Shown: piece after piece, positions 12,857-24,024 of the stretch | How the letters are laid out: each line of letters starts with the position of its first letter | Numbering within the stretch: the first letter of the stretch is position 1 | NCBI GenBank assembly: GCA_006176705.1 | Contig: QRFJ01000370.1 | Location: 1 to 64,000, forward strand | DNA: 64,000 nucleotides | DNA from: Cocos nucifera | Lineage: Eukaryota; Streptophyta; Magnoliopsida; Arecales; Arecaceae | Direction: 5' to 3' | Made by a program: the position numbers and the translations under genes | The notes under the pieces: generated by a model | Told to the model about the DNA's origin: nothing | What the model saw: only the letters and a program-made list of their open reading frames with translations | Databases searched by the model: none

Positions 12857-14394
12857 GTGAGCAGTGGAGAAGACCTGCTAGTTATATCAGATGGATTCAT
12901 AGAGTGCGATACTATTTGGTTATTAGATTCAGCATACTCGCACCACTATGGTTCTCATCGGGAGTGGTTTGTTACCTACCAAAAGGCCGATGATGGAAGT
13001 GTCAACCTTGAAGATGATCATCAGTGCAAAGTAACTAGAATTGACTCTATCAGGGTGAGGATGTACGATGGGATCATTCGTACATTATCAAATATCAGGC
13101 ATGTACCGAAGTTTAAAAAGAATTTAATTTCTTTGGGCTACTTGAAAGAGCAGGGTTATGCTTTTAGTAGCGAGGTTGGGAGTGGATGTCTAAAAATTTC
13201 TAAGAAAGCTTTGGTGGTGATGAGAGGTAGAAGACTGAGCAATAATCTTTACAGAATGGAAGGCTCAGTGGTAAATGATAGTGCAAAGGTGCTAGCAATG
13301 ACACAGGAGGAGCAGATTTTATATCGACTGTGGCACTATCGAATGGGTCATATGAGTGATTGTGGGCTCACAAAACTAAGCAGAAGAGATATGATCCCAT
13401 CCCTGAAGAAGGAGTGCATAGATCTTTGTGAGTCGTGTATCTTTGGCAAATAGCATAGGATAAAGTTTGCCAAAAGTATCAAGAGTAGTGAGGGAGTGCT
13501 GGATTTAGTGCACTCAGATGTATGGAGACCAGCTCCTATATCAGCTAGAGGTGGGGCAAAATATTTTGTTACTTTCATTGATGATTTCTCAAGAAAGGTA
13601 TGAATTTATCTGATCCAAGAAAAATCAGAGATGTTTATCCGGTTCAGAGCCTGGAGTGCTGAAGTAGAGGAGTCAGGAAGATAGGTAAAGTATCTGAGGT
13701 CAAACAATGGAGAGGAGTATACTAGCATGGAGTTCAGAAGGTACTGTAAGGTAAATGGCATCAAACACCATTACATGGTGAGGATGGCTTCCTAGCAGAA
13801 TGGTGTCACGGAGAGGATGAACTGGACACTAATCGAGAAGACATGGAGTTTGAGATTGCAGACATCACTCCTAAAGTCCTTTTGGGGTGATGCTCTAACT
13901 TTTCTTATTTTCTTGTGAATAGGTCTCCTCATTATAAGCTGAATGGAGGCATTCCAGAAGAGGTCTGGAGTGGGAAGAAGGTAGAACTTGACCACCTAAA
14001 AGTTTTTGGTTGCATAGCCTATGCACATGTGTAGGCAACCGAGAGGAGCAAATTGGATCCAAAATCTCAAAAGATGACATTCATAGGGTATCCACAAGGA
14101 GTCAAGGGGTACCTACTATGGGACTCTCAGGCACAGAAGTTAGTGATCAGCAGGGACATTATCTTTGATGAGAAGAGCATCTTGAGGAGGTCTAGGATAG
14201 ATAGAACTAGAGAAATAAAGATGAATAGTGGTGGCCAGTCAGAGAATGATGGCATGCAGGTTACATCTATTTACAGGAGTGTTCCTGTTGTGGTGGAGCT
14301 AGGAAGAAAAGTATTGTCTCAGATTGAAAATCAGCATGAAAGGTCGGCAGTTCAGACAGATGTGTAGAAGCAGCCACAGACATCAGACAGAGAT
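12857..14394 (+). pseudogene. protease and integrase of copia C
   Basis: The protease active-site region reads LLDSAYSHH at about 12920, with the usual DSG changed to DSA. It is open to 13453. The integrase zinc domain follows, with HYRMGH and CESCIFGK at 13330-13450, after which a TAG replaces a codon at 13451. The core continues as VHSDVWRPA and TFIDDFSR near 13510-13590, with the last catalytic region (NGVTERMN) near 13800-13820. The C-terminal part (KMTFIGYPQGVKGY) is at about 14070-14120. Several stops and a frameshift make it inactive. Confidence 0.85.
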
Positions 14395-16170
14395 GTGCCA
14401 GTGAGAGTGGCTTTGCACAAGCCCCAGCATACTATTAGGAGATTGGTCAGATATGGCATTGATGAAGTTATCTCCTATGCACTCATCACTGCTAATGGAG
14501 ATCCAAAAAATTATGCAGAGGCCATGGAGAATGAGGATCATGATTCATGGATGCAGGCCATGATGGAGGAGATGGAATCACTTGAGAAGAATCAGACATG
14601 GCAGCTAGTGGATCTTCCAAAGGGTGCTCGACCTATTGGCTCAAAGTGGGTGTTCACAAAAAAAGAAGCACCTTCAGAACAAGGTGGAGTCAGATTCAAA
14701 GCAAGGTTGGTAGAAAAGGATACTCACAAAGGGAAGGAATTGACTACATAGAAATTTTCTCTCCTATGGTGCGTCATACATCTATTCGAGTTTTGCTGTC
14801 ACTGGTGGCACAACATAACATGGAATTGGAACAGATGGACGTGAAGACAGCCTTCCTTCATTGGACTTTGGAGGAAAGAATCTACATGAAGCAGCCAGAT
14901 GATTTCATAGAGATGGAACAGGAAGAAAAGGTGTGTTTACTTAGGAAGTCTTCGTATGGCTTGAATCAATCCCCTCGTCAGTGGTATCGAAGGTTTGATA
15001 GCTTTGTCTTGAGCCTGGATTTCAGCATATGTGAACATGATTATTGTGTCTACATCAAGGAATATAGATAAGGAGGATGCCGTGTACCTGTTATTATATG
15101 TAGATGATATGATCATAGCCAGTAGAAGCATCGAATGCTGTAAATAGATTGAAAAGGGCATTATCATCTAAATTTGAGATGAAAGATTTGGATCCAGCTG
15201 GGAAAATCCTTGGAATGGAGATTTGCTGAGATAGGTGCAAAGGAGTGCTCCATTTGTCATAAGAAAAGTATATCCAGAAGGTTCTGGAGAGGTTTGGGAT
15301 GGAGAAGGCCAAACCTGTAGAGACACCATTGCCAAGCCATATGTCTCTCTCTAAGTTATAGTGCCCCCAGTCAGAAGAGGAGAGAGAATACATAGAATGA
15401 GTTCCTTATGTAAATGTTGTAGGCAGTGTTATGTATACTATGATGTGCTGTAGATCGGATATAGCACATGCTGTGAGCATGATTAGTAGATACATGGCTA
15501 ATCCTAGGAAGAAACACTAGAAAGCATTGAAATGGATATTGAGATATCTGCATGGAACAAGAGATTATGATTTGGTATTTGGTGGATAGCCGGGAGGATT
15601 TGGAGAATAATTTATGAAGATGTGTGAAGGTTCAGGTCCTCTGAAAGGATTTGTTGATGCAAATTATGCTGATGATTTTGATACAAGGAGGTCTACTATT
15701 GGATACCTCTTCTGCATATATGGTGGACTGATTTCTTGGAGATCAACCCTTCAGCCAATCACGGCCTTGTCTACTATAGAGGTTGAGTACATTAGGATAA
15801 CAGAGGCTACAAAGGAAGTCCTTTGGCTTAGGAGGCTGATTGATGAGTTGGGGGTAGAGCAAAGCAAGGTTATATAATTTAGTGATAGTCAGAGTGCTCT
15901 ATTGTTGGCACAGAATCCAGTCTATCATGCACGCACAAAGCATATAGACGTGAGGTACCACACGATCAAAGAGCTGGTGGAGGAAGGTGAAGTGGAATTG
16001 ATGAAGGTCCATACCAAGGAGAATCAGTCTGATGCACTCACGAAGATACTCCCTAGAGACAGCTTTAAGAGATGTGTGGCATGGATGGGTCTGTTGAGAA
16101 GAGATGAGTTCATAAGGACTTGGAAGCACCAAGGTGGAGAATGTGAGCTCAAAAGTGGTACTTCCAAGTC
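14395..16170 (+). pseudogene. reverse transcriptase and RNase H of copia C
   Basis: The reverse transcriptase would copy the element's RNA into DNA. The fingers region reads KWVFTKKEAPSEQG near 14645, followed by a frameshift near 14740. MDVKTAFLHW is at ~14840 and the catalytic YVDD at 15097-15108, in another frame again. RNase H residues are recognisable: Asp in VDANYADDF (~15650), Glu in TIEVEYI (~15780), Asp in FSDSQSA (~15880) and Asp in KHIDVRYH (~15940). At least three frameshifts and several stops separate these parts. The end, with SDALTKILPRDSF at ~16030, is the usual copia C-terminus. Confidence 0.9.
16131..16141 (+). other. polypurine tract of copia C
   Basis: AAGGTGGAGAA lies directly before the 3' LTR. 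This is the standard site for plus-strand priming. Confidence 0.85.
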
Positions 16171-16727
16171 TTGAAAACATGAAAAGGTAGGTCATGAGAA
16201 GATGGAAGTGAGCCGGAAGAAGAATCAGTCTCAATAGTAAAGTTCAAAAATTGGGCTGACTCACTCTAAGACTGAGCCTGCTCAGTTGGAAACTGGGTCG
16301 GCTAGGTCTCAGAGGAAAATTTAGATAGAGAGCAGCATTGTCGGACTATTGGTACGGTACACAACTAGGTCAGCTCAGTCCCACCCAGTTGCAGGTTAGC
16401 CGGCTCAATCTAAAACTTAGGCTGGCTCAGTTTTCATGGGTTATTATTTTGTGTACGTGGGTTGTTTGGATTTGGAGAGTTTTTCTATGAGCTTGGGCTT
16501 GACCCTTTGTAAAGTATATATACTGAAAATAGGTCAAGATTGTAAGAGTGCTAAAATATATTGAATAAAAACTCTTTTCTCTCAAAAATCTCTTTCCCTC
16601 TTCTTCTTTATTCCTTGATTTATTTGATCGTACTTCCATAGAGATCTCTAAGAAGTACTTCCTTGATTGCTTGGCTAATCACCGATGGCCACATCGATCC
16701 GTGTACAAAGAGCGCATATTCCCAACA
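16142..16727 (+). repeat. 3' LTR of copia C
   Basis: Starts TGTGAGCTCA and ends TTCCCAACA. It is 48 bp shorter than the 5' LTR, mainly through losses in the GGCTCAGTC-repeat part. The minus-strand open frame at 16427-16639 is not shared as a gene. Confidence 0.95.
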
Positions 16728-16732
16728 CATGT

Positions 16733-17116
16733 GGCTTCGAGCGGTCCACTATCGGATGGTTACGACTATCATTATCAGTCTGCTATGAATGATACCTCTC
16801 TCTATAATAAATTCTGCGTGGCCCCAAGTGGCCCACTACCGAACGATTACGACTATCACTATCAGGCTCCATCTATAAATAGGGATCCTCCATATACGTT
16901 TTCTCTAAGCTCTCTTCTTCTTTTTAAAACTCTGCTGAGTTCTTTTTTGAGCACTCCATTTCTGTTGGCCAAAAGAGCTGACTTGATCATCAGGAGGGTC
17001 CTGCCAAAGCCACCACCACTGACTCCAGATGGGACTATGTTTTGCAGGTCACCGATGGTGACCTTTTCTTCCTCAACTCTAGCTCGATCTGATGTCAACC
17101 AGATTCTGCACCAATA
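16733..17116 (+). repeat. G1 5' LTR, right part
   Basis: Resumes after the second CATGT and matches the reverse complement of G2 LTR 40354-40750, for example GAGCACTCCATTTCTGTTGGCC near 16951-16972. It ends CACCAATA, a degenerate form of the G2 terminus. The open frames at 16671-17117 and on the opposite strand are LTR sequence. Confidence 0.9.
16874..16881 (+). promoter_or_regulatory. TATA box of the G1 LTR
   Basis: TATAAATA, at the position equivalent to TATAAAAAGG in both G2 LTRs. Transcription of the element would start shortly downstream. Confidence 0.65.
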
Positions 17117-17120
17117 GAAT

Positions 17121-17137
17121 TGGTGCTAGAGGAAGGG
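17121..17137 (+). other. primer-binding site of G1
   Basis: TGGTGCTAGAGGAAGGG begins with TGG, as needed to pair with a tRNA CCA end, and lies four bases after the LTR. G2 has the same site with one change. I do not assign the tRNA. Confidence 0.7.
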
Positions 17138-17188
17138 TCCTCTGTTCTTGAGGTACCTTTGTTCTTAAAGGAGTGCTAAGTCGACCCT

Positions 17189-18009
17189 ATGGATCTTCTT
17201 CTTCAAGGTTCATCTCCATCCTCTCCCTCAATCCCAAGAAATGCTTCCAAAGAAGGTGACTACCTAGAGATCTACTATTTCTGCCATCAAATCTGAGCTA
17301 GATCCATCCATTCCTGCTCCATCGCTGGTGCTTCAACCTCCTCCTCCACCAATGGCTATGGTAGATCTTCAGTAGTTTAACCTACTGATGTAGTGGGTTC
17401 AGGGCCTCACCAAAATGGTGCAGTTCTTGCGGCAGCCCCCGGTGGTGGTTCCATCAGGAAACCCACCATCGAGATGTCAGGAATCGATTCCAAAGAAGAG
17501 CACTTGGGCTAGCATACCCATCACCCCTAGAAAGGAGAAACAAAGAGTAGAGGATCCTTATTCTGATCATGATTCTTCTCCAGAAGAGACCTTCCTCATT
17601 TATAGTCGGAAGCCTTCCAAGATCTACGATCGAAGATGACGTCCTCGATCAGAAACTATGAAAGATGGACCGCTGGATTGAGAAACTCTATCACGTTGTC
17701 CTGGCTCACCATGATGACATCCACATCCGATCTTCTTTTCTCTCTCCAAGTTATGCAAGAGCCCGTTTTGCCAAACTTCAAGCTTCTCCAATTTGAAAGC
17801 TAGATGGAACCTCTAATCTGGTCGATCACCTGAAGGCTTATTAGATCATAATGTTGCTCCATGGCATATCAGATGCCATCTTTTATCGAGCTTTTCGATC
17901 TACCTTAAAGAAAGCAGCAAGAAATTGATACTCGACATTGAAGTAGGGTACGATCTTCTCCTTTTGACCATATGAGCCATCACCTATCAGAAAAACTACT
18001 TCGACAAGG
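17189..18009 (+). pseudogene. gag remnant of G1 (Tat-like)
   Basis: The ATG at 17189 opens a Ser/Pro-rich N-terminus. A piece at 17415-17639 is open. The capsid-like core at about 17660-17940 has readable phrases in one frame: LDGTSNLVDHLKAY and LHGISDAIFYRAF, which are typical of Tat-lineage gag (retrotransposon gag family), with stops between them. The end is deleted into integrase near 18010. It is inactive. Confidence 0.75.
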
Positions 18010-19005
18010 GTACTATTGGCCAACCTTAGGTTTCGCGATTCCATGGAGTATGTGAAGAAGTGCGACCACTGTCAAAAGAACGCAAACGTACAAAGACAGC
18101 CGACCTCCGAGCTTGCTCCGCTAAGTGCACCTGGCCATTTGCGCAATGGAGATGGACATACTTGGCCCGTTCCCAACAGCATCCGGGCAGTGAAAGTTCC
18201 TTCTGATCGCGATCGATTATTTCATCAAGTGGATCGAAGCCAAACCACTAGCAAAGATTACCGAGGCCAAAGTGCAGGACTTCGTCTGAAAATCGCTAGT
18301 CTGCCAGTTCGATCTGCCCCGAACCCTCATAACCGATAATGGAAGATAGTTCGCTGAGACGAGGTTTGCCAAGTTCTATGAAGAACTAAACATCTTCCAT
18401 CGCTTCACATCGGTGGCTCACCCACAGGCCAATAGAAAAGCTGAGGTGACCAACTGAATCCTGCTATAAGACATCAAGATGAGACTCAAGAGAGCAAAGG
18501 GGCCCTGGGTGGACGAACTCTACCACGTCCTTTGAAAGGTGTACCAAACTATACAAAAGATGTCGATCGAAAAAATACCATTCGCCTTGGCCTTTGGCAC
18601 GGAGGCAGTCATTCCGATCGAACTTAAGCTCCCATCTACATGAGTCGTGGCCTTCAACAAGCAGCACAATCCACAGGACCTCAGAGTTAACCTCGACCTG
18701 CTGGAAGAAAAAAGAGAGAAAGCCTGCATCCGACTGGCAGCCTACAGACGGAAGGTGGCTCGGTACTACAACTCCAGAGTTAGAAGCAAGACATTCAAAT
18801 TGGGAGACTTAGTGCTCCGACGAGTCACCGTCTCTCAGCCTCAGAGTCAGAGGAAGCTCGCTCCTAATTGGAAAGGCCCGTATGAAGTAGTGGAGGTCAT
18901 CCAGCTTGGTACGTTATCGTCTGAAGGAGCTTGGAGGGATGATGCTTCCATGACCTTAGAACTCAAAAAATCTGATAATGTATTACCAGTAATCTTCCTT
19001 CAATA
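18010..19005 (+). pseudogene. integrase remnant of G1
   Basis: Integrase would insert the DNA copy. The remnant begins within the HHCC zinc domain (CDHCQKNANVQRQP, ~18060-18100). Catalytic core pieces follow: LITDNG at ~18330 and TSVAHPQANRKAEVTN at ~18410-18455. The C-terminal domain is the best preserved: an open 119-codon frame at 18647-19006 contains YNSRVRSKTFKLGDLVLRR and a GPYEV motif. Two frameshifts and several stops are visible. There is no protease or reverse transcriptase upstream, so a deletion has joined gag to integrase. Confidence 0.85.
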
Positions 19006-19284
19006 AAACTTCTTCCTTTCGACATTATTGTTTTCTGATGCAAGAATTACGTGACGACAGAAAAGAAACGGCCCAAAGTGGTCGTATCAGAAATAGGAGA
19101 AGAATCTCGTCCTAACATGAAGTGAGTCAAAGTCCTTCAACCTCGACCGTAGGAGATAAGATCTCCTCTGAGGGCTTGTATTAACCTCGACTGCAAGAGA
19201 TAAGATCTCCTCTAAGGCAACCTTGGCCGTAGGAGATGAGATCTCCCCCGAGCGATCGGGCTAACCTCGATTGCAGGAGATGAG
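19006..19284 (+). repeat. G1 3' tail with ~50-bp repeats
   Basis: After pol, four copies of a unit around AGGAGATGAGATCTC, each preceded by CTCGACCG or a variant. The same unit, on the other strand, forms the 38070-38500 array of G2. The sequence stops at 19284, where a copia B LTR fragment begins; the joint has a short shared CTCG. Confidence 0.8.
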
Positions 19285-20457
19285 ATCTCGATTGAACCTA
19301 ATGTTCTTCTTTTACTATCATAAATAAGTTATCTTGTCTGAGCCAAAGGAGTTTGTGCTCAATCAGAGGCCTTCATATGGTCTGACTGGAGGTTATCCAA
19401 GTCAGAAAAGGTTGTCTTATTTTGTAAGACATTACCTGCCATTTTTGGTCACCCGCCATTTCTTGTTCTTTGACTTTAGTCAAAAGTCTACCTTTGACTG
19501 GTCAAACATTGACTATTGACACTTTGACTTTTGACCATATGTCACATATCTATTGGAGAGCTGGTGGGGGCCTGTCCCCCTACTAGAACCTGGCAAGGAG
19601 GAGGGTGCATGCCACCCTAGGCGTGCGCCCAAGCTGGAGACGCCTAGGAGTGTGGCATGCGCCCAAGCTGGAGGCGCCTAGGAGTCCTTGTTGGACAAGG
19701 ACTCCATCTCCCTTTTGGATTTCAATTAGAAGTCCTTCTAAGAATCCAGTTTGACTGGTCTTAGGCACCATCTAAGGAGGAATCCAGGGGACTCTATTCC
19801 CACCAATCAGATTTAGATCTGATTTCACAAAGGATTGTGATTGGTTGGGAATAAGAGGAGTTGGATCACAGGTAGTCTATAAATAAGACCCTGCGCCCAA
19901 GTCAAAGTATGATTGAAGAATACAATTCTCCATGCCCCAAGGCCTTTTCTCCTCTCCTCCTCCATGCCAAAGTATCTTCTCCCTCTCCTCTCCACATCCA
20001 AAAGAGTTTTAGAGCTTGATTGGTGCGATCCAAATCAAAGAAAGGCGATCAAAAGCTAGAAGGCTACGCTGCTGCAAAGGACGACTGCTGATCTTCAAAA
20101 GGAGTTTTGAAGATCCTCCAGATCAGATCCAGATCTAATTTTTGGAGATGTGATAGAGAAGAAGAGGATATCTATATCCAACCCAAGTGGATATCGGTAG
20201 AGGCCAGGTGCTTGCATGGCTAGATCCAGAACCTTCCGCTGCATACAAGATCATCAACGGATAATAGAATTACCTGATTCAAGGTAAGTTAAATTTGATT
20301 TAATTTATCTAAATTTATTTTAATCATTAAAATAATAAAAATTAGATTTGAAACATCTCAGATATGATACAGATCCAAGAGAAAATTTTTTAAAATATAT
20401 CTCTTGATCTGATCAGATCTGAACGAACCTGGACCGGGAAATCAGGATTTTCCTTCA
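19285..20457 (+). repeat. copia family B LTR fragment, plus orientation
   Basis: Reverse complement of the inner half of the family B LTR (about 42799-43935), from GATTGAACCTAATG to the true LTR end TTTTCCTTCA at 20457. It includes the TATAAATAAG promoter element at 19878-19887. The outer half is missing. After 20457 the sequence is Athila-like gag, not a copia primer site, so this is a solo or truncated LTR. Open frames at 19334-19771 are LTR sequence. Confidence 0.85.
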
Positions 20458-21081
20458 CCAGGTATAATTTATATGCAAAGAACCAAATGAAGCCTAGCAA
20501 TTTTTAGAAGACCTAGCCGAGAAAAGTTTACAATGGAAAACAACTAGGGAACCAAAAAAATCCACACCTTTAAGAGGTGGAATTTATCAAACCTTCCTAG
20601 CTGCAGAAGCCAAAATTGCAATGTTGACACATAGGCTAGAGGCCTTAGAACTTTAGAAATTAGCCAGTGTGAACCAAGTATCTGCACCCATGTGCAACGG
20701 GTGCAATCAGACCATGTCCTTGAGGAATGTCCCCTTCTAATGAACCAATTAGATAATAGATGTGCACAAGTTAATGATGCCATATATCAGAGACCGTTGA
20801 ACAATCCCTATGCACCCACTTATAACCCAGATTGGAGGAATCATCTAAATTTTTCATGGTCACAAAATCCAAATATAGGAAATCCAAGTTTTAATCAGCA
20901 GAACTCAAGGTCTAATCCTGTGATAAACATCTTGCCACCATCAGACTTTAATATTAATGAAAAGAAACTTAGTTCTTTAGAGAAAAGCCTAAAAATCCTA
21001 GCCAAATCTAATGTTGACACCAATGCCACCTTAAGCAATTTCATGCAAACCACAAGCCAAATTCTGAATTCAAATTCTTAG
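20458..21081 (+). pseudogene. gag C-terminal half, Athila-like copy 1
   Basis: Readable from FLEDLAEKSLQW at 20498, through AEAKIAMLTHRLEAL, to an open frame of 129 codons at 20692-21081. This contains a degenerate zinc-knuckle end (DHVLEECP) and the conserved NNPYAPTYNPDWRNH block. One frameshift lies near 20690. The 5' half of gag has been lost to, or lies beyond, the copia B LTR fragment. Confidence 0.75.
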
Positions 21082-22549
21082 GCCATAGCCCACTTAGAAA
21101 TTGGTTAGCTGGCATCTACCATAAGTGAATGTGAATGAGGTAGGCTACATAGCCAACCTGAGCCCAACCCAAGGAATCAAAATGGTAGACCATCCCAAGG
21201 AAACCAGGTTAATCAAGTTAATGCTATTCATTCCTTGAGATCAGAAAAATAAGTGGATAATAAGGCAAATACACTTGACACTAGAGAAGACTTGAGTGCT
21301 GAGTCTATTGAACCTCCCATTGAACCACTCATAAAAATGACTAAACCATCACCTGAGTCATCAAAAGAAGAGGCAACCCAATATTTAGTTTTTTTTAGTT
21401 TAACTTATCTTTTTAGTTGATTTTCCTTTTAGGACAATTTGAATAAGTTGGAAGGAGAGCTTAAATTTTCAAAGGCATGTGCTTGACCAAAAATATACTG
21501 AGTCAGGTGTATTCTTTCATGCTTTTTATTACACTCTTTATTTCTTTTCTCCATTGAGGATAATGTCAATTAAGTTAGGGGGAGAAAAATAAAAATTTTT
21601 AAAAATTTTAAGTCCTCGAAAAAGTTAGTATTTAGTATTTAGACACCTGATTATTCTTAAGAATCGAATCAAACTAAATAATTTTAAAAGAAAATTGATG
21701 CACAGATCAAAGAATCTGTGAGATATTGAGGAATCAAGTATTAAGAAAATTCAATAAAGAATTAAGTCCAAAACATAAAAAGTTTTTTCTTGAAGTATTT
21801 CTAATTTTTTCTACTAGCATCAAAGAAAAGTCTACTTTTTATAGGCTTGTGTAGGGTAACTATACGTTTCTTCATATAAAAAATTAAATAAAATAATTTT
21901 TAAGTACTTCTCACTGAGTAATCGGGCCTTTTTTCCTAAGCAAGTATTGAGTTTCGCGTCAAAAGGTGGAAAGAGCAAAGAAGCTCATTGTAAAGCTAGT
22001 CTTAACTCGTAGTCTATTTGATTCGAGCTAGTAAGCCCAAGGGGTATTCTATACCTAGTGCCTTAAAGCCAACTGGTTTGCGAGTCATTGGCCCAAGACT
22101 CACTACATGGATCAAACAAAAAACTTAAGGGATTAAGACACTCAATAGTGATACAACGTTAAAAAAAAAAAAAAAGATTTTCCACCAAGTAACCGGGTCC
22201 CATTATCTAAGTAAGCAATGATATTCGCATCAAAAAGTGGACAATGTGAAAATAAAATTCAATAATTGAAGGGCGGAAGTAGCAATACACTTATCCATAT
22301 GAAAGTTTAGACAAATCAGAGATAAAGATGGAATAATTTAGAAAAAATTTAGAAAAATTTAATGTTTTTTGCTTAATTTTTTATTGATAAGTATTAATAT
22401 CCCAATGATATATCTCACTTAAGCTCTACTGAATATCAATGACCATTTTGAAAACTACTTAGGTAAAATTTGAAACTCTAAAGTTAAAAGATATTTAAAA
22501 CTAAATTTTTTCTTTACTCGAGAACGAGCAAAGCATAAGTTGCGGGGTG
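21082..22549 (+). other. post-gag region of Athila-like copy 1, non-coding
   Basis: Degenerate gag linker to about 21375. Then the post-pol type sequence: GGCAACCCAATATTTAG at ~21373, CATTGAGGATAATG at ~21553, and AAGCTCATTGTAAAGC at ~21983. All recur in the same order at 29935-30973 in copy 2. Position 22390-22410 is the undisturbed equivalent of the copia A insertion site. A purine-rich stretch at 22530-22549 is the likely polypurine tract. Confidence 0.75.
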
Positions 22550-24018
22550 TGATAAGTACCATAAATTTACCTATAAAAGTATCAATTTCTTAATTAATTT
22601 ATATTTATTTTTAAAAATTAATAATTAATTGATATATATTTTTAAGAAATTCATATTTTTATTAATTAAAAAATTAATTAAAAAATAATAAAAATAAAAA
22701 AATAAAATTTTAATATCATTGGAAAGAGCTTGTTTTTTTTATCATAACAAAATAAGTTTTGAGCAAAATGGAGCTAAAATAAAAAAGATATGAATTTCTA
22801 AAGAAATAAAATAAAAAAAATAAATAAAAAATAACATGCGGCTCAATTGGCTTAAGCCGCCATGCCGCAGCAGCTGGCGCGTTCAAATGCACTGAGCCAA
22901 GTTGACCAAGCCAATGCGCTAAGCCAGCCACGCTAGCCGACTCAAGCCTAGAAGCCATCCGTCGGTCTATAGCATAGTGTGGATCGCCAGCTCAGCAAAA
23001 ACGGATGAATCAAAGCTTGCCACATGGTGGACCTAGACCCTTAAAGGGTTCATAGAAATCCATCATGATCTACAGGGCAAAAAGGTAATTTTGCATCAAA
23101 GCAGCGAGCATTGGTTGGCTATGGTATGCGGTGCAGCTGGTCCACGCAGTCCATGAGAACAGTAAATTCATGATCGTGCAGTGGTGGTTGCTTACGGTCA
23201 AGATCGGATGGCCAGAATTTAATTCAACCTGATTTGGGCTAATACACATCCAATTTTGATGATTTTTGAATCGTTGGATTCCTATTGATGGCCAGATTTC
23301 ATCCAGAGTAGCAGAATTTATCCAGGACTCCTTTTAATCCAATTTTTACTTAGATTTCTCCATATTTTGATGATCAAAGAGCTTCTTAGTCCCACATTGC
23401 CTAGAAGAAAACTCTTCAGCCCTCCTAGCTCTATAAAAAGGATCCCAGGCCTCTAGAAATCAATATCTTCGATCAAGGTGAAGCTTTGGTATAGGATGAA
23501 GCTAGGCTCTGGGTTAATGGCTGCTTCAAGGCAACTAATGCTGAGAGGAAAAGCTGGGCTTCTACACCATCTTTCTACTAATGTCGATCCAAGATCAAAG
23601 ATCCAACGATTTTATTTTATTTCATGTATTTAAATTTTAAAATTTTAATTAATAAAAATTTTATTATTGCACTTTAATTCTAACTTTTTATTTTTATTAT
23701 AATTTAATTTTTATATTTTAATTATTACTTTTATTTTATTGCAAGTAGATGCTAAGATCTAACTAGTAGATCTTAGTACCAAGTTTATTTTTCTGCATAA
23801 CTTAATTTTTACTTCGCAATTCTAAATTTTCAACTTCAAATTCTATTTTTAAATCTTTTTTCTTTTTTTTAAGAAAATCAAAGACTTCAAATCTAAAAAT
23901 ACTACCTTTCCTATGGATTCAATTTGACTCACTGCTATCTATATATTTTTAATTATTTTAAGAAGTCGGATTAAACTGATAAACATGGTGTCTTAACGAC
24001 TACATTGCGTTCCTATCA
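22550..24018 (+). repeat. LTR of Athila-like copy 1
   Basis: Starts TGATAAGTACC and ends TCCTATCA. It is 1469 bp and similar to the LTRs at 24993-26533 and 58118-59676. TATAAAAAG at 23432-23440 is the probable TATA box. The minus-strand frame at 22716-22958 is not a gene. Confidence 0.9.
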
Positions 24019-24024
24019 AAGAGT

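Larger units (their letters stand above)
11169..16727 (+). mobile_element. complete Ty1/copia element, family C (Tork/Tnt1-like)
   Basis: 5.56 kb element bounded by LTRs (11169-11802 and 16142-16727) and a perfect 5-bp TSD. The order is primer site, gag with zinc knuckle, protease, integrase, reverse transcriptase, RNase H, polypurine tract. The coding part is riddled with stops and frameshifts, so it is dead. The LTRs differ by several short indels (634 versus 586 bp), which points to an old insertion. It sits inside the LTR of G1 and is therefore younger than G1. The protease and integrase sequence resembles Tnt1/Tork-lineage copia elements; this is recognition from memory, not a search. 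Confidence 0.95.
10571..19284 (+). mobile_element. Tat-like Ty3/gypsy element G1 (internally deleted, 3' truncated)
   Basis: Plus-strand gypsy element. Its 5' LTR (10571-11168 plus 16733-17116) is split by copia C. Then follow the primer site (17121-17137), a gag remnant, an integrase remnant and a repeat-rich tail. Protease, reverse transcriptase and RNase H are missing: gag runs directly into integrase near 18010. The 3' LTR is also missing; sequence jumps to a copia B LTR at 19285. LTR and tail are of the same family as G2 (35328-41309). The lineage call rests on gag and integrase motifs typical of plant Tat elements (RIRE2/Retand type) and is an inference. Confidence 0.85.
20458..24018 (+). 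mobile_element. Athila-like gypsy element, copy 1 (5' truncated, no pol)
   Basis: The 3' part of a gypsy element: C-terminal gag (20458-21081), a non-coding stretch without pol, and an LTR (22550-24018). It is the same family as the complete element at 24993-59676. The gag type, with NPYAPTYNPDWRNH, is characteristic of the plant Athila/Tat group. The GAGGCAACCCAATA motif that normally follows pol in this group comes about 300 bp after gag, so protease, reverse transcriptase, RNase H and integrase are all absent. Confidence 0.8.
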
